NCBI RefSeq assembly: GCF_041740695.1
Contig: NZ_JBGSLK010000007.1
Span: 17,013 to 81,012, forward strand
Origin: Haliscomenobacter sp041740695
Lineage (GTDB): Bacteria > Bacteroidota > Bacteroidia > Chitinophagales > Saprospiraceae
Length of the DNA: 64,000 nucleotides
Direction: 5' to 3'
The translations under genes and the position numbers were made by a program. Shown piece after piece: positions 52,155 to 60,972 of this stretch; position 1 is the stretch's first letter; each line of letters starts with the position of its first letter. Under the pieces are notes generated by a model. It searched no databases. It saw only the letters and a list, made by a program, of their open reading frames with translations, and was not told the origin of the DNA.

Positions 52155-52194
52155 GGGCAACCGCAAATGGGCAACCACGTAGGGTTGCCCCAAC
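52155..52194. repeat. gggcaaccacgtagggttgcc-type element between fadA and fadJ
   Basis: A small palindrome ggcaaccacgtagggttgcc preceded by a degenerate gcaaccgcaaatgggc copy lies in the 56-bp fadA-fadJ gap and ends within 2 bp of the fadA stop codon. It has the same core as the tandem units at 23311-23421. Confidence 0.8.
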
Positions 52195-52195
52195 G

Positions 52196-53401
52196 TCAAA
52201 CCCGTTCAATAATCGTCGCCACACCCATGCCACCGCCGACACAAAGCGCAACCAAACCCGTTTGTACATCCCGGCGTTCCATTTCATCCAATAAGGTGCC
52301 CAGCAAAATTGCACCTGTCGCCCCCAATGGATGCCCCATGGCAATCGCGCCACCATTCACATTTAACCGTTCGTGCGGAATATCCAGGTCGCGTTGAAAC
52401 TTCAGTACTACAGCCGCAAAAGCCTCATTGCATTCCCAAAGGTCGATGTCTTGGGCTTGCATTTTGGCGCGTTGCAGGGCTTGTTGGGCGGCTGGCCCAG
52501 GGCCGGTAAGCATCAAAGTAGGTTCTACACTGGCATTGCCGATGGAGAGGATGCGAGCGCGTGGTTTTAAGCCCAGCGCTTGGCCTTTTTCTTTGCTGCC
52601 CATCAACACTACTGCGGCTGCATCTACGATTCCGGAAGAGTTGCCCGCAGTATGCACATGGTTGATTTTTTCCACTAAAGGGTACTTGTGCAAGGCCATT
52701 TCGTCGAAACCTAAGGCACCCGTCGCGGCAAAGGAAGGGCGAAGGCGTTGCAGGGTAGTTGCATCGGTATCGGGCCGCGCATATTCATCGTGATCCAAGA
52801 TGAGCAATCCGCTGCGGTCGTAAATTGGCACCAGGGATTTGGCAAAATAACCCGCCTGCATGGCTTCGGCAGCGCGTTGGTGGCTACTCAGGGCAAAGGC
52901 ATCCACGTCTTCCCGCGAAAAACCTTCGATGGTGGCGATCAGGTCGGCGGAGATGCCTTGGGGAATATAATCGGCGCGATTGATCAATTCGGGGTCGTAC
53001 ATCAACGGGCCAGCGTCACTGCCCATGGGTACGCGACTCATACTTTCGAGCCCACCAGCTACCATCAGGTCGCTCCAGCCAATTTTGATTTTTGCGGCAG
53101 CCAAATTAATGGCTTCGAGACCGGAGGCACAAAAACGATTCACGGTGAGCCCACCTACATTCTGATGCCAACCCGCGTGAATGAGTGCTGCCTTGGCGAT
53201 GTTGAAACCTTGGTCATCGGTAGGGGTGACGCACCCAATGATGGCGTCATCTACTTCTTTCGTATCCAGTTGATTGCGCAGTCGGAGCTTTTCCAGGGCG
53301 GTGCCCAGCAAGTCCAGTGGTTTGACTTCGTACAATGATCCGTTGGTTTTTCCACGACCACGCGGGGTACGCAGGGCGTCGAAAATAAAGGCATCGGACA
53401 T
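52196..53401 (-). CDS. fadA: Acetyl-CoA C-acyltransferase (thiolase)
   Basis: The 401-residue thiolase has the acyl-acceptor Cys91 in NRFCASGLEAIN, GHPLGATGAIL (catalytic histidine), and the second cysteine in ALCVGGGMGVA near the C-terminus. It cleaves 3-ketoacyl-CoA in the last step of beta-oxidation and is encoded just before fadJ, so the two should work as one complex. The ATG at 53401 is preferred; an in-frame start at 53449 lies in promoter-like sequence. The acyl-CoA dehydrogenase of the pathway is not in the window. Confidence 0.95.
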   Translation of the reverse strand: MSDAFIFDALRTPRGRGKTNGSLYEVKPLDLLGTALEKLRLRNQLDTKEVDDAIIGCVTPTDDQGFNIAKAALIHAGWHQNVGGLTVNRFCASGLEAINLAAAKIKIGWSDLMVAGGLESMSRVPMGSDAGPLMYDPELINRADYIPQGISADLIATIEGFSREDVDAFALSSHQRAAEAMQAGYFAKSLVPIYDRSGLLILDHDEYARPDTDATTLQRLRPSFAATGALGFDEMALHKYPLVEKINHVHTAGNSSGIVDAAAVVLMGSKEKGQALGLKPRARILSIGNASVEPTLMLTGPGPAAQQALQRAKMQAQDIDLWECNEAFAAVVLKFQRDLDIPHERLNVNGGAIAMGHPLGATGAILLGTLLDEMERRDVQTGLVALCVGGGMGVATIIERV

Positions 53402-53491
53402 GGGTTGGTATGGTTTTGGGCTAAAGTTAGTGCTTTTGCCCAAAACCATACGATTTTCCTTGGAGAAGATACAGGCTGACTAAGCAATATA

Positions 53492-53610
53492 TCTAAGGTG
53501 TTTCTTCAGTGTCTTAGGTTTCTTAGGTGGTGAAAAAAGAAAATGGCCCTGCTCTGCAGGACTTTCTTTCACCACCTAAGAAACCTAAGACACTATAGAA
53601 ACACCTAAGC
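53492..53610. repeat. tcttaggt-word palindrome
   Basis: Arms aaggtgtttctt-agtgtcttaggtttcttagg and the inverse cctaagaaacctaagacact surround a short tggccctgctctgcagga loop. The element is 119 bp long, starts upstream of fadA and ends 5 bp before the stop of the next gene. Confidence 0.85.
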
Positions 53611-53614
53611 TTTT

Positions 53615-55108
53615 TTATTTCAGCTGCGTGTTGCTCACGAAAGCAATCCGCTTGCTATCCGGCGACCAGGAAGGCACATTGATGGTGCCCTGTCCACCGT
53701 ACACATACGCAATATTCCGGGGAATGCCACCACTGGCTGGCATCAGGCGCAAGTAGATTTTTTGGTACCAGGGATGCTCAGTTGGGTTGATTTCCACAGG
53801 GTAGGAGAGGTATACGATCCACTTGCCATCGGGCGAAATGTGCGGGAACCAGTCGTTGTACTCATCAAAGGTTACCTGTTCCTGCTGGCTGCCATCGGGT
53901 TTCATGCACCAGAGTTTCATGGTTCCGGTGCGTACGGAGTTGAAATAAATCCATTTGCCATCGGGGGTGTATTCCGGGCTATCATCGAGGGTGAGGGTGT
54001 TGGTCAGTTGGGTTTCTTTTTTCGTGGCAATGTCGATCGACCAAATGTCGTACTGTTTGTTTCTTTGGCCCGTAAAGATCAAACTTTTGCCATTGGGCGA
54101 CCAGCCGTGGAGGTACGAATGCCCTGATTCGGGTGCGGTGATGGCCACCGGATTGTCCGAACCCGTGATGGGTAAGGTAAACAGGGTCGAAATTCTGGTC
54201 GTACCCATGTGGTTGCTGATGGCGATGTTTTTTCCATTAAAAGAGAGGACGTGGTCGTTGTTGTTATTGGTGGCAAAACCTGAATTCAACTTGCTGATGG
54301 TACCAGTGGCCAAGTCAAAGTTGTACAACAAACCTTCGGAATTGTAGATCAAGGTTTTGCCATCCTTGGTCCAATTCGGAGCCTGGAGAGAATTGGGGGC
54401 GGAGTGGAGAATTTTGCGCAAGCCAGTTTGTACTTCCATTACTTCGATGTGGCTGCCGAGGTAATCCCGATAAGGCCGGAAATCTTTCGCGGCTGGAATG
54501 GTGATGCGCACATTGCTGAAAATGGCTTTTTCAAGCACTTTATCTTCGTGGGAGCAGATGAAAATCCCTGCGAATACTTCTTCCCCTAGCTCTATCTCCT
54601 TGCTGACCGACTTGTAATTTTCCCCAAATACGGCTGCCGAAAAGATGAACTTGTTGCCAATGCGCTGCAATTCGATGTCGGTAGGGTGAAAAACCGATAG
54701 TTCCACTTGTTCCGTAATGGCACCGTCGCTGGAGCGGTATTGGAGCGAAGTCAGGTCGTCGCCGTGGACACAGGCATCGGCGTAACGCGAGTCGGTCGTG
54801 AGCTTGTCCCGGGCGATGATGCCAAATTTGCGGTGTGGATTGGTGCCTTTGCCGATAAACTGCACGCTGGCCGAAATGATAAAATCACCCTTGATTTTTT
54901 TCCACAAAAAATGAAATTGATCCGCTTTGTCCCACATGTTGATGCCCGCACTTTCTACAGTGTATTGCTGGGTTTCGGGATTGTAAGTCGCCGAGCCTTT
55001 CATGCTGGGGTTTCCTACATCTTCGTGGTGATCAAATACCCCCAGTTTGTCTTGCGCGATTACGTTGAGCGAAAAAATGCAGAGTGTGAAAAAGAATACA
55101 GTTTTCAT
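53615..55108 (-). CDS. Secreted WD40/TolB-like beta-propeller protein
   Basis: The 497-residue protein has a signal peptide (MKTVFFFTLCIFSLNVIAQ), an N-terminal jelly-roll-like domain (about 30-210) and a C-terminal propeller with repeated WSPNGKSLIF, YTPDGKWIYF, ISPDGKWIVY and WSPDSKRIAF blades (TolB/PD40 type). It is exported and probably binds protein or sugar. The bicupin gene ends 47 bp before its start on the same strand, so they may form an operon. Confidence 0.78.
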   Translation of the reverse strand: MKTVFFFTLCIFSLNVIAQDKLGVFDHHEDVGNPSMKGSATYNPETQQYTVESAGINMWDKADQFHFLWKKIKGDFIISASVQFIGKGTNPHRKFGIIARDKLTTDSRYADACVHGDDLTSLQYRSSDGAITEQVELSVFHPTDIELQRIGNKFIFSAAVFGENYKSVSKEIELGEEVFAGIFICSHEDKVLEKAIFSNVRITIPAAKDFRPYRDYLGSHIEVMEVQTGLRKILHSAPNSLQAPNWTKDGKTLIYNSEGLLYNFDLATGTISKLNSGFATNNNNDHVLSFNGKNIAISNHMGTTRISTLFTLPITGSDNPVAITAPESGHSYLHGWSPNGKSLIFTGQRNKQYDIWSIDIATKKETQLTNTLTLDDSPEYTPDGKWIYFNSVRTGTMKLWCMKPDGSQQEQVTFDEYNDWFPHISPDGKWIVYLSYPVEINPTEHPWYQKIYLRLMPASGGIPRNIAYVYGGQGTINVPSWSPDSKRIAFVSNTQLK

Positions 55109-55155
55109 GTTGTGTCGTTTATGGTTAAGCCTGTTTTGTCTACAGTACAAGGGGC

Positions 55156-55932
55156 TTAGTTTTCCCATTGAAAAGCAAAATACTCACAAGCCTCTTTGCC
55201 CACATTGATCAAGGCATGAGGGATGTTGGAGGACAAAAAGACAACATCGCCTACTCCAGCTGGATAAAGTTTGCCATCAATGTGCATGTTTACCTCACCT
55301 TTGAGGATCAATATAATTTCTTCCTTGACGTGGGTATGGGGTGCGTGGCTATCGAACCCCGCCTTGAGCAGGGTGGTGTGCATTTCGTGCTGGCGCAATT
55401 GCGAGGTAGCCCGGTCGAAGTAGTTGCGCCGTTCGCCCTTACCCGTATCGATCACGGCCAGTCCTTCCCGCTTGACAAAGATGGAGCCTCCCGCTTTATT
55501 GCCCCTGACCATATCCATCGTGCGCCAGGATTTGAAGCGCAAGATGTAATAAGTGGCGGGTGTTTTGCCCGCATTTTCGATACCGTGCATGTCCTCTGGC
55601 ATGATCAGGGCTACGCTACCTGGCCCCAGAACTTCACTTTTGTCATTGATGCTGACCTTCACCTGGCCTTCCCGGACGATGATCAACTCTTCCTGATCGG
55701 CGTGTTTGTGGGGGGGATGTGGTGCCTTGCCGGGTTTGAGGGTACTGGCGTGGATTTCAAAATGGCTCAAGGCAAAGGTATGGCCCAGTAAAACTGGCCT
55801 GCGCACCCGATCCTTTTCCTTTTTGGTTTCGAGTTCGCCCCAGCGGTGAACTTTGGATAAAAGGGTATCCCCTGATTGGGCCATCAAACCCAGCGTATGA
55901 AGACTGAAGAGGAGGAGAAATGCTTTTTTCAT
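55156..55932 (-). CDS. Secreted bicupin protein
   Basis: The 258-residue protein has a signal peptide (MKKAFLLLFSLHTLGLMAQ) and two cupin barrels. The first carries HPPHKHADQEE and the second HAPHTHVKEE, both intact metal-binding histidine/glutamate sets. Bicupins act as dioxygenases, isomerases or sugar sensors; nothing here fixes the reaction. It precedes the propeller gene by 47 bp. Confidence 0.82.
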   Translation of the reverse strand: MKKAFLLLFSLHTLGLMAQSGDTLLSKVHRWGELETKKEKDRVRRPVLLGHTFALSHFEIHASTLKPGKAPHPPHKHADQEELIIVREGQVKVSINDKSEVLGPGSVALIMPEDMHGIENAGKTPATYYILRFKSWRTMDMVRGNKAGGSIFVKREGLAVIDTGKGERRNYFDRATSQLRQHEMHTTLLKAGFDSHAPHTHVKEEIILILKGEVNMHIDGKLYPAGVGDVVFLSSNIPHALINVGKEACEYFAFQWEN

Positions 55933-55957
55933 GTTGATCGGGTTAGGGACTGTTTAA

Positions 55958-56230
55958 CATGAGTCATCCCGAATTTTTGGGATAACAAACCGCGAAAGCG
56001 GTTGAATTTATAATAGCCCCGGTCGTCCGGGGTCATTTTGGTAGCAAAAGGTTTCGCAACCGCGGATGCGGTTGAATTTTTTGCTCAATTGTGTTCAACC
56101 ACTGCCGTGGTTGCCGCCAATTTGACCCAACTATTTACCCCGGACGACCGGGGCTATTATAAATTCAATCGCTCCGCGATTAGGTTTATGCCCGATTTTG
56201 GCTTTCCAAAAATTCGGGATGACTCATGTT
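55958..56230. repeat. Nested ~270-bp palindromic element, copy 2
   Basis: A perfect 25-bp terminal inverted repeat (catgagtcatcccgaatttt and its inverse, to cca/tgg) encloses aaccgcgaaagcggttgaat, tagccccggtcgtccgggg and its inverse, and a central ggatgcggttgaa facing ttcaaccactgccgtgg. It matches copy 1 at 19705-19963 in order of parts. It fills the gap between the bicupin and GH3 genes. Confidence 0.92.
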
Positions 56231-56239
56231 GACCCTTAC

Positions 56240-58855
56240 TTAAAGAATCTGTACCGTTTTTAAGAGTACATTACTCGTGGCGCTTTGTTTTTGCTTTGGC
56301 TGCCCGCCGCCCAGGCTGATTTCCAGCTTGCCTTTGGGTTGATAACTCTGGCCTTTTTCATCGAGCAAGGCACATTGTTCTGCGGAAAGGGTAAAGGAGA
56401 CGGTTTTGCTTTCTCCTGCTTTTAAAGCGATGCGTTTGAAGCCTTTTAAAGCCCGGATTGGCGCCTTGCCTTTTGCGTCAGGATAGGCCAGATAGAGCTG
56501 AACCACTTCTTCGCCATCCTTTTTGCCCGTGTTTTTGACCGTTGCACTAAGGGTAATGGGCTGCCCGGATTTTATGGAAGCAGGTGCCTTCAAAGCGCTG
56601 TATAAAAAAGTGCTAAAGCTCAAACCGTAACCAAATGGGTACAAGGTTTCCCCTTTGAAATAGCGGTAAGTCCGATTGCTCATGTCGTAACTTTTAAAAT
56701 CGGGCAGGTCACTATCACTTTTGTAAAAGGTCACTGGCAAACGCCCGGCGGGATTATAATCGCCGAAAAGGACATCGGCAATGGCGGTGCCTGCGCTTTG
56801 GCCGCCATACCAGGCATTGAGAATCACTGGGATGTTTTGTTGTTCGTAGGGTAGGGCAATGGCGCTCCCGGTCATCATTACAAATACGACGGGTTTGCCA
56901 CTGGTTTTGAGTTTTTTCAAAAACTCACTTTGGATTTTGGGCAACAGAATTGAAGTGCGGTCGCCCCCATCAAAACCGGGGAAATTCACCTGCATTTCTT
57001 CTCCTTCCAACTGTGGCGAAATACCACCGACATACACAATCACATCGGCGTCTTTTACTTTATCCACAATGGCGTTGAGGTTCGACTGGGCAAAAAGCCC
57101 GGCGCGCAGGTGCACGTTGGCCTTGCCTTCACCTTGCCAGTACTCCAGCATGAGTTTGTACACTTCGTCTTTGCGGGTATCCAGGCGATACGTTCTGGCA
57201 CCCCAACGGTTGCGCACCCAGGCATTGAGCACTTCTTTGTCGTTGACCAAAAAACGATACCCATCGTCGGCTTCTACTTCAAAGGTGATGTAGCCATCTT
57301 TGTCCGCTTTGAACTGGGTGCTGTAGCGCGCTGAAAAATTGTAAGCCCGGATCGTTCCCTCCACTGCTTGACCTTCCTGCCACAAGTGGTCTACTTCGGC
57401 TTCCATCTTGGATGTTTCGGGATTTCCTTGCAGGGTGACGTTGTTGAAATATTCAGCTTTAAAACCCGCTTTGCCTTCCCAACTGTACTGCTTGCTTACA
57501 TCGGTATAGGTCAATAAGGTGTCATTGGTAAAGTTGATGGCTTTTTCATAAATGACTTCCACATCTTTGCCAACTTTGTTTTTGATGCCCTGCAAGGCGG
57601 TCACAATCTCGGTAGGGATGCCATTGTAATTGCCCAACACGGCAATGCGGTTATCGGCGTTTGGACCCAACACGGCAATTTTTTTGATGCTTTTACTCAG
57701 TGGGAGGACATTGGCTTCATTTTTTAACAAAACCATCGATTGTCGCGCCATTTTTAAGGAATGAGCCTTGTGCTCAGGTGCCTCTAGGACGGATTGGGGT
57801 GTTTGGGCGTATTTCACCATTGAAACAGGGTCAAACATCCCCAAGCGATACCGGGTCATAAACAAGCGGGTCAGCGACACATCCAATTGGCTTTCTTTGA
57901 TCATGCCATTTTTCACCCCGTCTATCAGTGATTTGTACACCGCCGTGCCACATTCTACATCGGTGCCGTGCAGTACAGCGTCAACTGCCGAGGTGGTGGC
58001 ATCAGGATGGGTTTTGTGGTATTTGAAAAAATCATCGATGGCCCAACAATCGCTGGTCACGTAACCCTTGAATTTCCATTGATTGCGCAGAATATCGGTC
58101 ATCAGGACATCGCTTCCGCAGCAAGGTTGCCCGTAAAAAGCGTTGTAGGCGCACATGACTCCTTCAACATTGGCTTTGGTGATCAATTCTTTAAAGGCAG
58201 GTAGGTAGGTGTCCCAGAGGTCATAATCCGTTGGGTTAAAATTGTCGGAATGCCGCGAAGGTTCGGGGCCACTGTGTACCGCGAAATGTTTGGCGCAAGC
58301 GGCCGCCTTGAGGTATTTGGGGTCGTCACCTTGTAAGCTACGCACAAAAGCTCGCCCCAACATGGCGGTCAAAAAGGGATCTTCTCCATAGGTCTCTTGA
58401 CCACGGCCCCAACGGGGATCCCGGAAGATGTTGATGTTCGGTGTCCAGTAAGTTAGTCCCAGGTAGCGCTCGTTGTTGCGGCCCAGCGCTGTGGCTTTGT
58501 TGAACACCGCGCGACCTTCCAGGGCAGAATAATGGGCCATCTGGGCCAGAGAACTCGTGTCCCAGGTGGCCGCCATCCCAATGGCTTGTGGATATACAGT
58601 CACACGAAAAGGAGTGCGAGCTACACCATGCAGTACTTCATTCCACCAATCATAGGCTGGAATGCCCAAACGGGGAATGGCGGGCGCGGCATTGAGCATT
58701 TGGCCCACTTTTTCTTCCAAACTCAGGCGAGTAACCAGGTCTTTTACCCGTTGCTCAAAAGGCAGACCAGTATCCCACATGGGATATTCTTTGTAGCTCT
58801 GGGCATGGCACAGGTTGAGCGCACATACCGCTACGAGTACGAATAGTTTTTGCAT
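56240..58855 (-). CDS. Glycoside hydrolase family 3 enzyme with PA14 domain
   Basis: The 871-residue enzyme has a signal peptide (MQKLFVLVAVCALNLCHAQ), the GH3 N-terminal barrel with GRGQETYGEDP and the nucleophile aspartate in YVTSDCWAIDD, an inserted PA14 domain (about 440-580: GFKAEYFNN ... DDGYRFLVNDKEV), the GH3 C-terminal domain and a fibronectin-III-like end (ALKGFKRIALKAGESKTVSF). Such enzymes cleave beta-glucosides or xylosides from plant or algal polymers. The ATG at 58855 starts the signal peptide. A TATCTTTG -7 box lies upstream. Confidence 0.93.
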   Translation of the reverse strand: MQKLFVLVAVCALNLCHAQSYKEYPMWDTGLPFEQRVKDLVTRLSLEEKVGQMLNAAPAIPRLGIPAYDWWNEVLHGVARTPFRVTVYPQAIGMAATWDTSSLAQMAHYSALEGRAVFNKATALGRNNERYLGLTYWTPNINIFRDPRWGRGQETYGEDPFLTAMLGRAFVRSLQGDDPKYLKAAACAKHFAVHSGPEPSRHSDNFNPTDYDLWDTYLPAFKELITKANVEGVMCAYNAFYGQPCCGSDVLMTDILRNQWKFKGYVTSDCWAIDDFFKYHKTHPDATTSAVDAVLHGTDVECGTAVYKSLIDGVKNGMIKESQLDVSLTRLFMTRYRLGMFDPVSMVKYAQTPQSVLEAPEHKAHSLKMARQSMVLLKNEANVLPLSKSIKKIAVLGPNADNRIAVLGNYNGIPTEIVTALQGIKNKVGKDVEVIYEKAINFTNDTLLTYTDVSKQYSWEGKAGFKAEYFNNVTLQGNPETSKMEAEVDHLWQEGQAVEGTIRAYNFSARYSTQFKADKDGYITFEVEADDGYRFLVNDKEVLNAWVRNRWGARTYRLDTRKDEVYKLMLEYWQGEGKANVHLRAGLFAQSNLNAIVDKVKDADVIVYVGGISPQLEGEEMQVNFPGFDGGDRTSILLPKIQSEFLKKLKTSGKPVVFVMMTGSAIALPYEQQNIPVILNAWYGGQSAGTAIADVLFGDYNPAGRLPVTFYKSDSDLPDFKSYDMSNRTYRYFKGETLYPFGYGLSFSTFLYSALKAPASIKSGQPITLSATVKNTGKKDGEEVVQLYLAYPDAKGKAPIRALKGFKRIALKAGESKTVSFTLSAEQCALLDEKGQSYQPKGKLEISLGGGQPKQKQSATSNVLLKTVQIL

Positions 58856-59167
58856 GTTTATAGTTTGTAAAAACAAAATCGAAGTAAACAAAGATAATAA
58901 AACCAAAAACTTATGTCGGAAATTTTGGCATATTTCCACTCTTTTAGCCCAAAAAGAGGGACGATTTTAAGCAAGGCTAAAAGGCTGGACTCCTACGCGC
59001 AATAATTTTTTTATGCTCAACACTTGCAATAATTAATTTTGCCCTTTATCTTTTCAGGGACATTTGGAAGTGACTTAACATTGTTTCACCAAAATCTGTG
59101 CTCGCATCAAGTTGCAGGCAAAGAAACACCAATTGCTTTGCGCTTTTTGCTACAAACACGCAGAGTC
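58856..59167. other. Divergent promoter region of the GH3 and small lysine-rich protein genes
   Basis: No gene is seen in 312 bp. Minus-strand TATCTTTG at 58889-58896 is a -7-like box for the GH3 gene, and taattttg at 59034-59041 is one for the next gene. Neither has a TTG at -33. Confidence 0.4.
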
Positions 59168-59329
59168 ATGAAAAAAAAAGAACCAAAAAAGAAAACCGGC
59201 GGTCGTCAGTACGATGACACTGAATTTGTCAAGGACAAAAGCAGAAAAAACATGGGACCCTCCAAGGAGAAGCCCAAATACAATAACCCTAAAAAATGGC
59301 TATTGGATGCTGACGACGGCGAAAATTAA
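59168..59329 (+). CDS. Small lysine-rich protein of unknown function
   Basis: The 53-residue protein (opening MKKKEPKKKTGGRQYDDTEF) has about 16 lysines or arginines, no hydrophobic segment and an acidic end (LLDADDGEN), so it is soluble and basic, possibly binding nucleic acid or acidic partners. No family is recognised. The codon spacing and clear start and stop support a real gene, though the length is small. It is 180 bp before the ATP-grasp gene on the same strand, with a hairpin between. Confidence 0.5.
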   Translation: MKKKEPKKKTGGRQYDDTEFVKDKSRKNMGPSKEKPKYNNPKKWLLDADDGEN

Positions 59330-59330
59330 G

Positions 59331-59400
59331 TGATCAAGGGTCATTCAATTCATCTTTCATCCCACCCATCCATGACCGATGATTGAATGATCCTTGACTT
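59331..59400. terminator. Hairpin after the lysine-rich protein gene
   Basis: Arms aagtgatcaagggtcattcaat and attgaatgatccttgactt with mismatches form a hairpin that begins on the base after the stop codon. It may act as a terminator or belong to the word-palindrome group. Confidence 0.6.
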
Positions 59401-59508
59401 CGCGATCTTGCGGATTTTTTGCGTGGGAAAAAGTAACCCATACGTACGTACGCTTCTGGTTTTTTCTGCGTACTTTTCACCCCAGTTAACCATAACATCC
59501 AACTACCA

Positions 59509-60972
59509 ATGATCCTATCTGAAGTACTGCCACCTAAAGCAGCTAAGCTTGTTCACCCAGGTGAGTTTGAGGCACATCGGCATTGGTACCCCAAAGCGCT
59601 CAATGCGACCATTCATCCCATGGTTCTTTTTTTCCTCAACCTCAGCCGGGAAAGAATGATCAGTCGATATTGTCACCTACATCCTGTAGTAAAAGCGGAA
59701 GCGCTGGCAGAACTGCTTAATTATAAATGCAAACATTTCCTTTGGGCTGGTGCCGATTTGCTCAATGTGACCTCGGCCAGTGCACGCCGCCAGATGGTCA
59801 TCATTGAAAACAATTCATGCCCTTCGGGTCAGAAATCTATGCCCCTTACCGATGACCATCAAGAACAAGGTGGCTATCGTCTGCTCATTGAACGCAGCTT
59901 CAAACCTTTTTTGCAAAAAAAACGCACCGGCGTGCAAGGGGCTTTGGCCGTTTTGTACGATAAAAACTACATGGAAGCTTCAGGATATGCGGCAGTGATT
60001 GCGGATGTGATGAAGGAAGATGTATTTTTTGTACCCTTTTTCAATGAGGATGCCAACCCGCCCGTGCGCTACAATGCCGATGCTCAAATGGAGGTTTTGG
60101 ATGAAAAAGGGGAATGGCACCTGATTCGGGCTGCCTTTCGCTACGTTACCCAACGCCCCTGGAACCGCCTGCACATGAACACCAAAACCCGCATCTTCAA
60201 TCCGGTGGTGGCTTGTTTGGCCGGAGGCCGCAACAAGATGGTTGCCGCCAAAGCCTACGAGCAATTCAACACTGAATGGGAAGATCAAGGGCTGCGCATC
60301 AACATCCCTCAAACCATCTGGGATGTGAGCAAAGAGGCCATTCCCCAAGCAGTGGCTGATATGGGCGGTCAGGCAGTGGTGAAAGTTCCGTACAGCAATG
60401 CCGGGCAAGGAGTGTACACCATTGTGAATGCGGAAGAATTGGCCGCGTTTATGGCCGAAGAATCTTCTTATGACCGTTTCATTGTACAAAGCTTGATTGG
60501 CAATTACAATTGGAGTTCAACCACCTCTTCCGGGAAATTGTACCACGTGGGGACCATCCCTACTGCCAACGGCAAAACTTATGTAGCGGACCTGCGCATG
60601 ATGGTTAGCTCTACCGAAGAAGGTATTTTACCCCTCTGTGTATACGCCCGCCGGGCGCGAAAACCGCTGGAAGACATTCTGGAAGAGGGCTGCGATTCCT
60701 GGGACATGCTGGGCACCAACCTGTCCATCAAAAACCCGGATGGCACCTTCGACAGTGACACCAATCGATTGGTCTTGATGGATCGACGAGATTTTAATAA
60801 ACTGGGGATTGGGCTGGATGATCTCATTGAAGCCTACATTCAAACGGTGTTTTCCACGGTCGCCATCGACAAAATGGCGCAAAACCTGGTCAATGCCCAG
60901 GGGCGATTCCGAATGAAATACTTCAAGTCGATCAACAATGATCCTTCCCTGATTGAAGAAATCGTACTATGA
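59509..60972 (+). CDS. ATP-grasp-type ligase of unknown substrate
   Basis: The 487-residue protein lacks a signal peptide. The middle has VIIENNSCPSGQKSMP and FNPVVACLAGGRNKMVAAKA, and the later part has ATP-grasp-like strands VVKVPYSNAGQGV (ATP lysine and glycine loop), RFIVQSLIGN, YVADLRMMV and the end NRLVLMDRRDFN. The order resembles circularly permuted ATP-grasp (glutathionylspermidine-synthase-like) enzymes, which make amide bonds; this is an inference. Its stop overlaps the start of the hydrolase gene by 4 bp (ATGA), so translation is coupled. Substrate unknown. Confidence 0.65.
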   Translation: MILSEVLPPKAAKLVHPGEFEAHRHWYPKALNATIHPMVLFFLNLSRERMISRYCHLHPVVKAEALAELLNYKCKHFLWAGADLLNVTSASARRQMVIIENNSCPSGQKSMPLTDDHQEQGGYRLLIERSFKPFLQKKRTGVQGALAVLYDKNYMEASGYAAVIADVMKEDVFFVPFFNEDANPPVRYNADAQMEVLDEKGEWHLIRAAFRYVTQRPWNRLHMNTKTRIFNPVVACLAGGRNKMVAAKAYEQFNTEWEDQGLRINIPQTIWDVSKEAIPQAVADMGGQAVVKVPYSNAGQGVYTIVNAEELAAFMAEESSYDRFIVQSLIGNYNWSSTTSSGKLYHVGTIPTANGKTYVADLRMMVSSTEEGILPLCVYARRARKPLEDILEEGCDSWDMLGTNLSIKNPDGTFDSDTNRLVLMDRRDFNKLGIGLDDLIEAYIQTVFSTVAIDKMAQNLVNAQGRFRMKYFKSINNDPSLIEEIVL

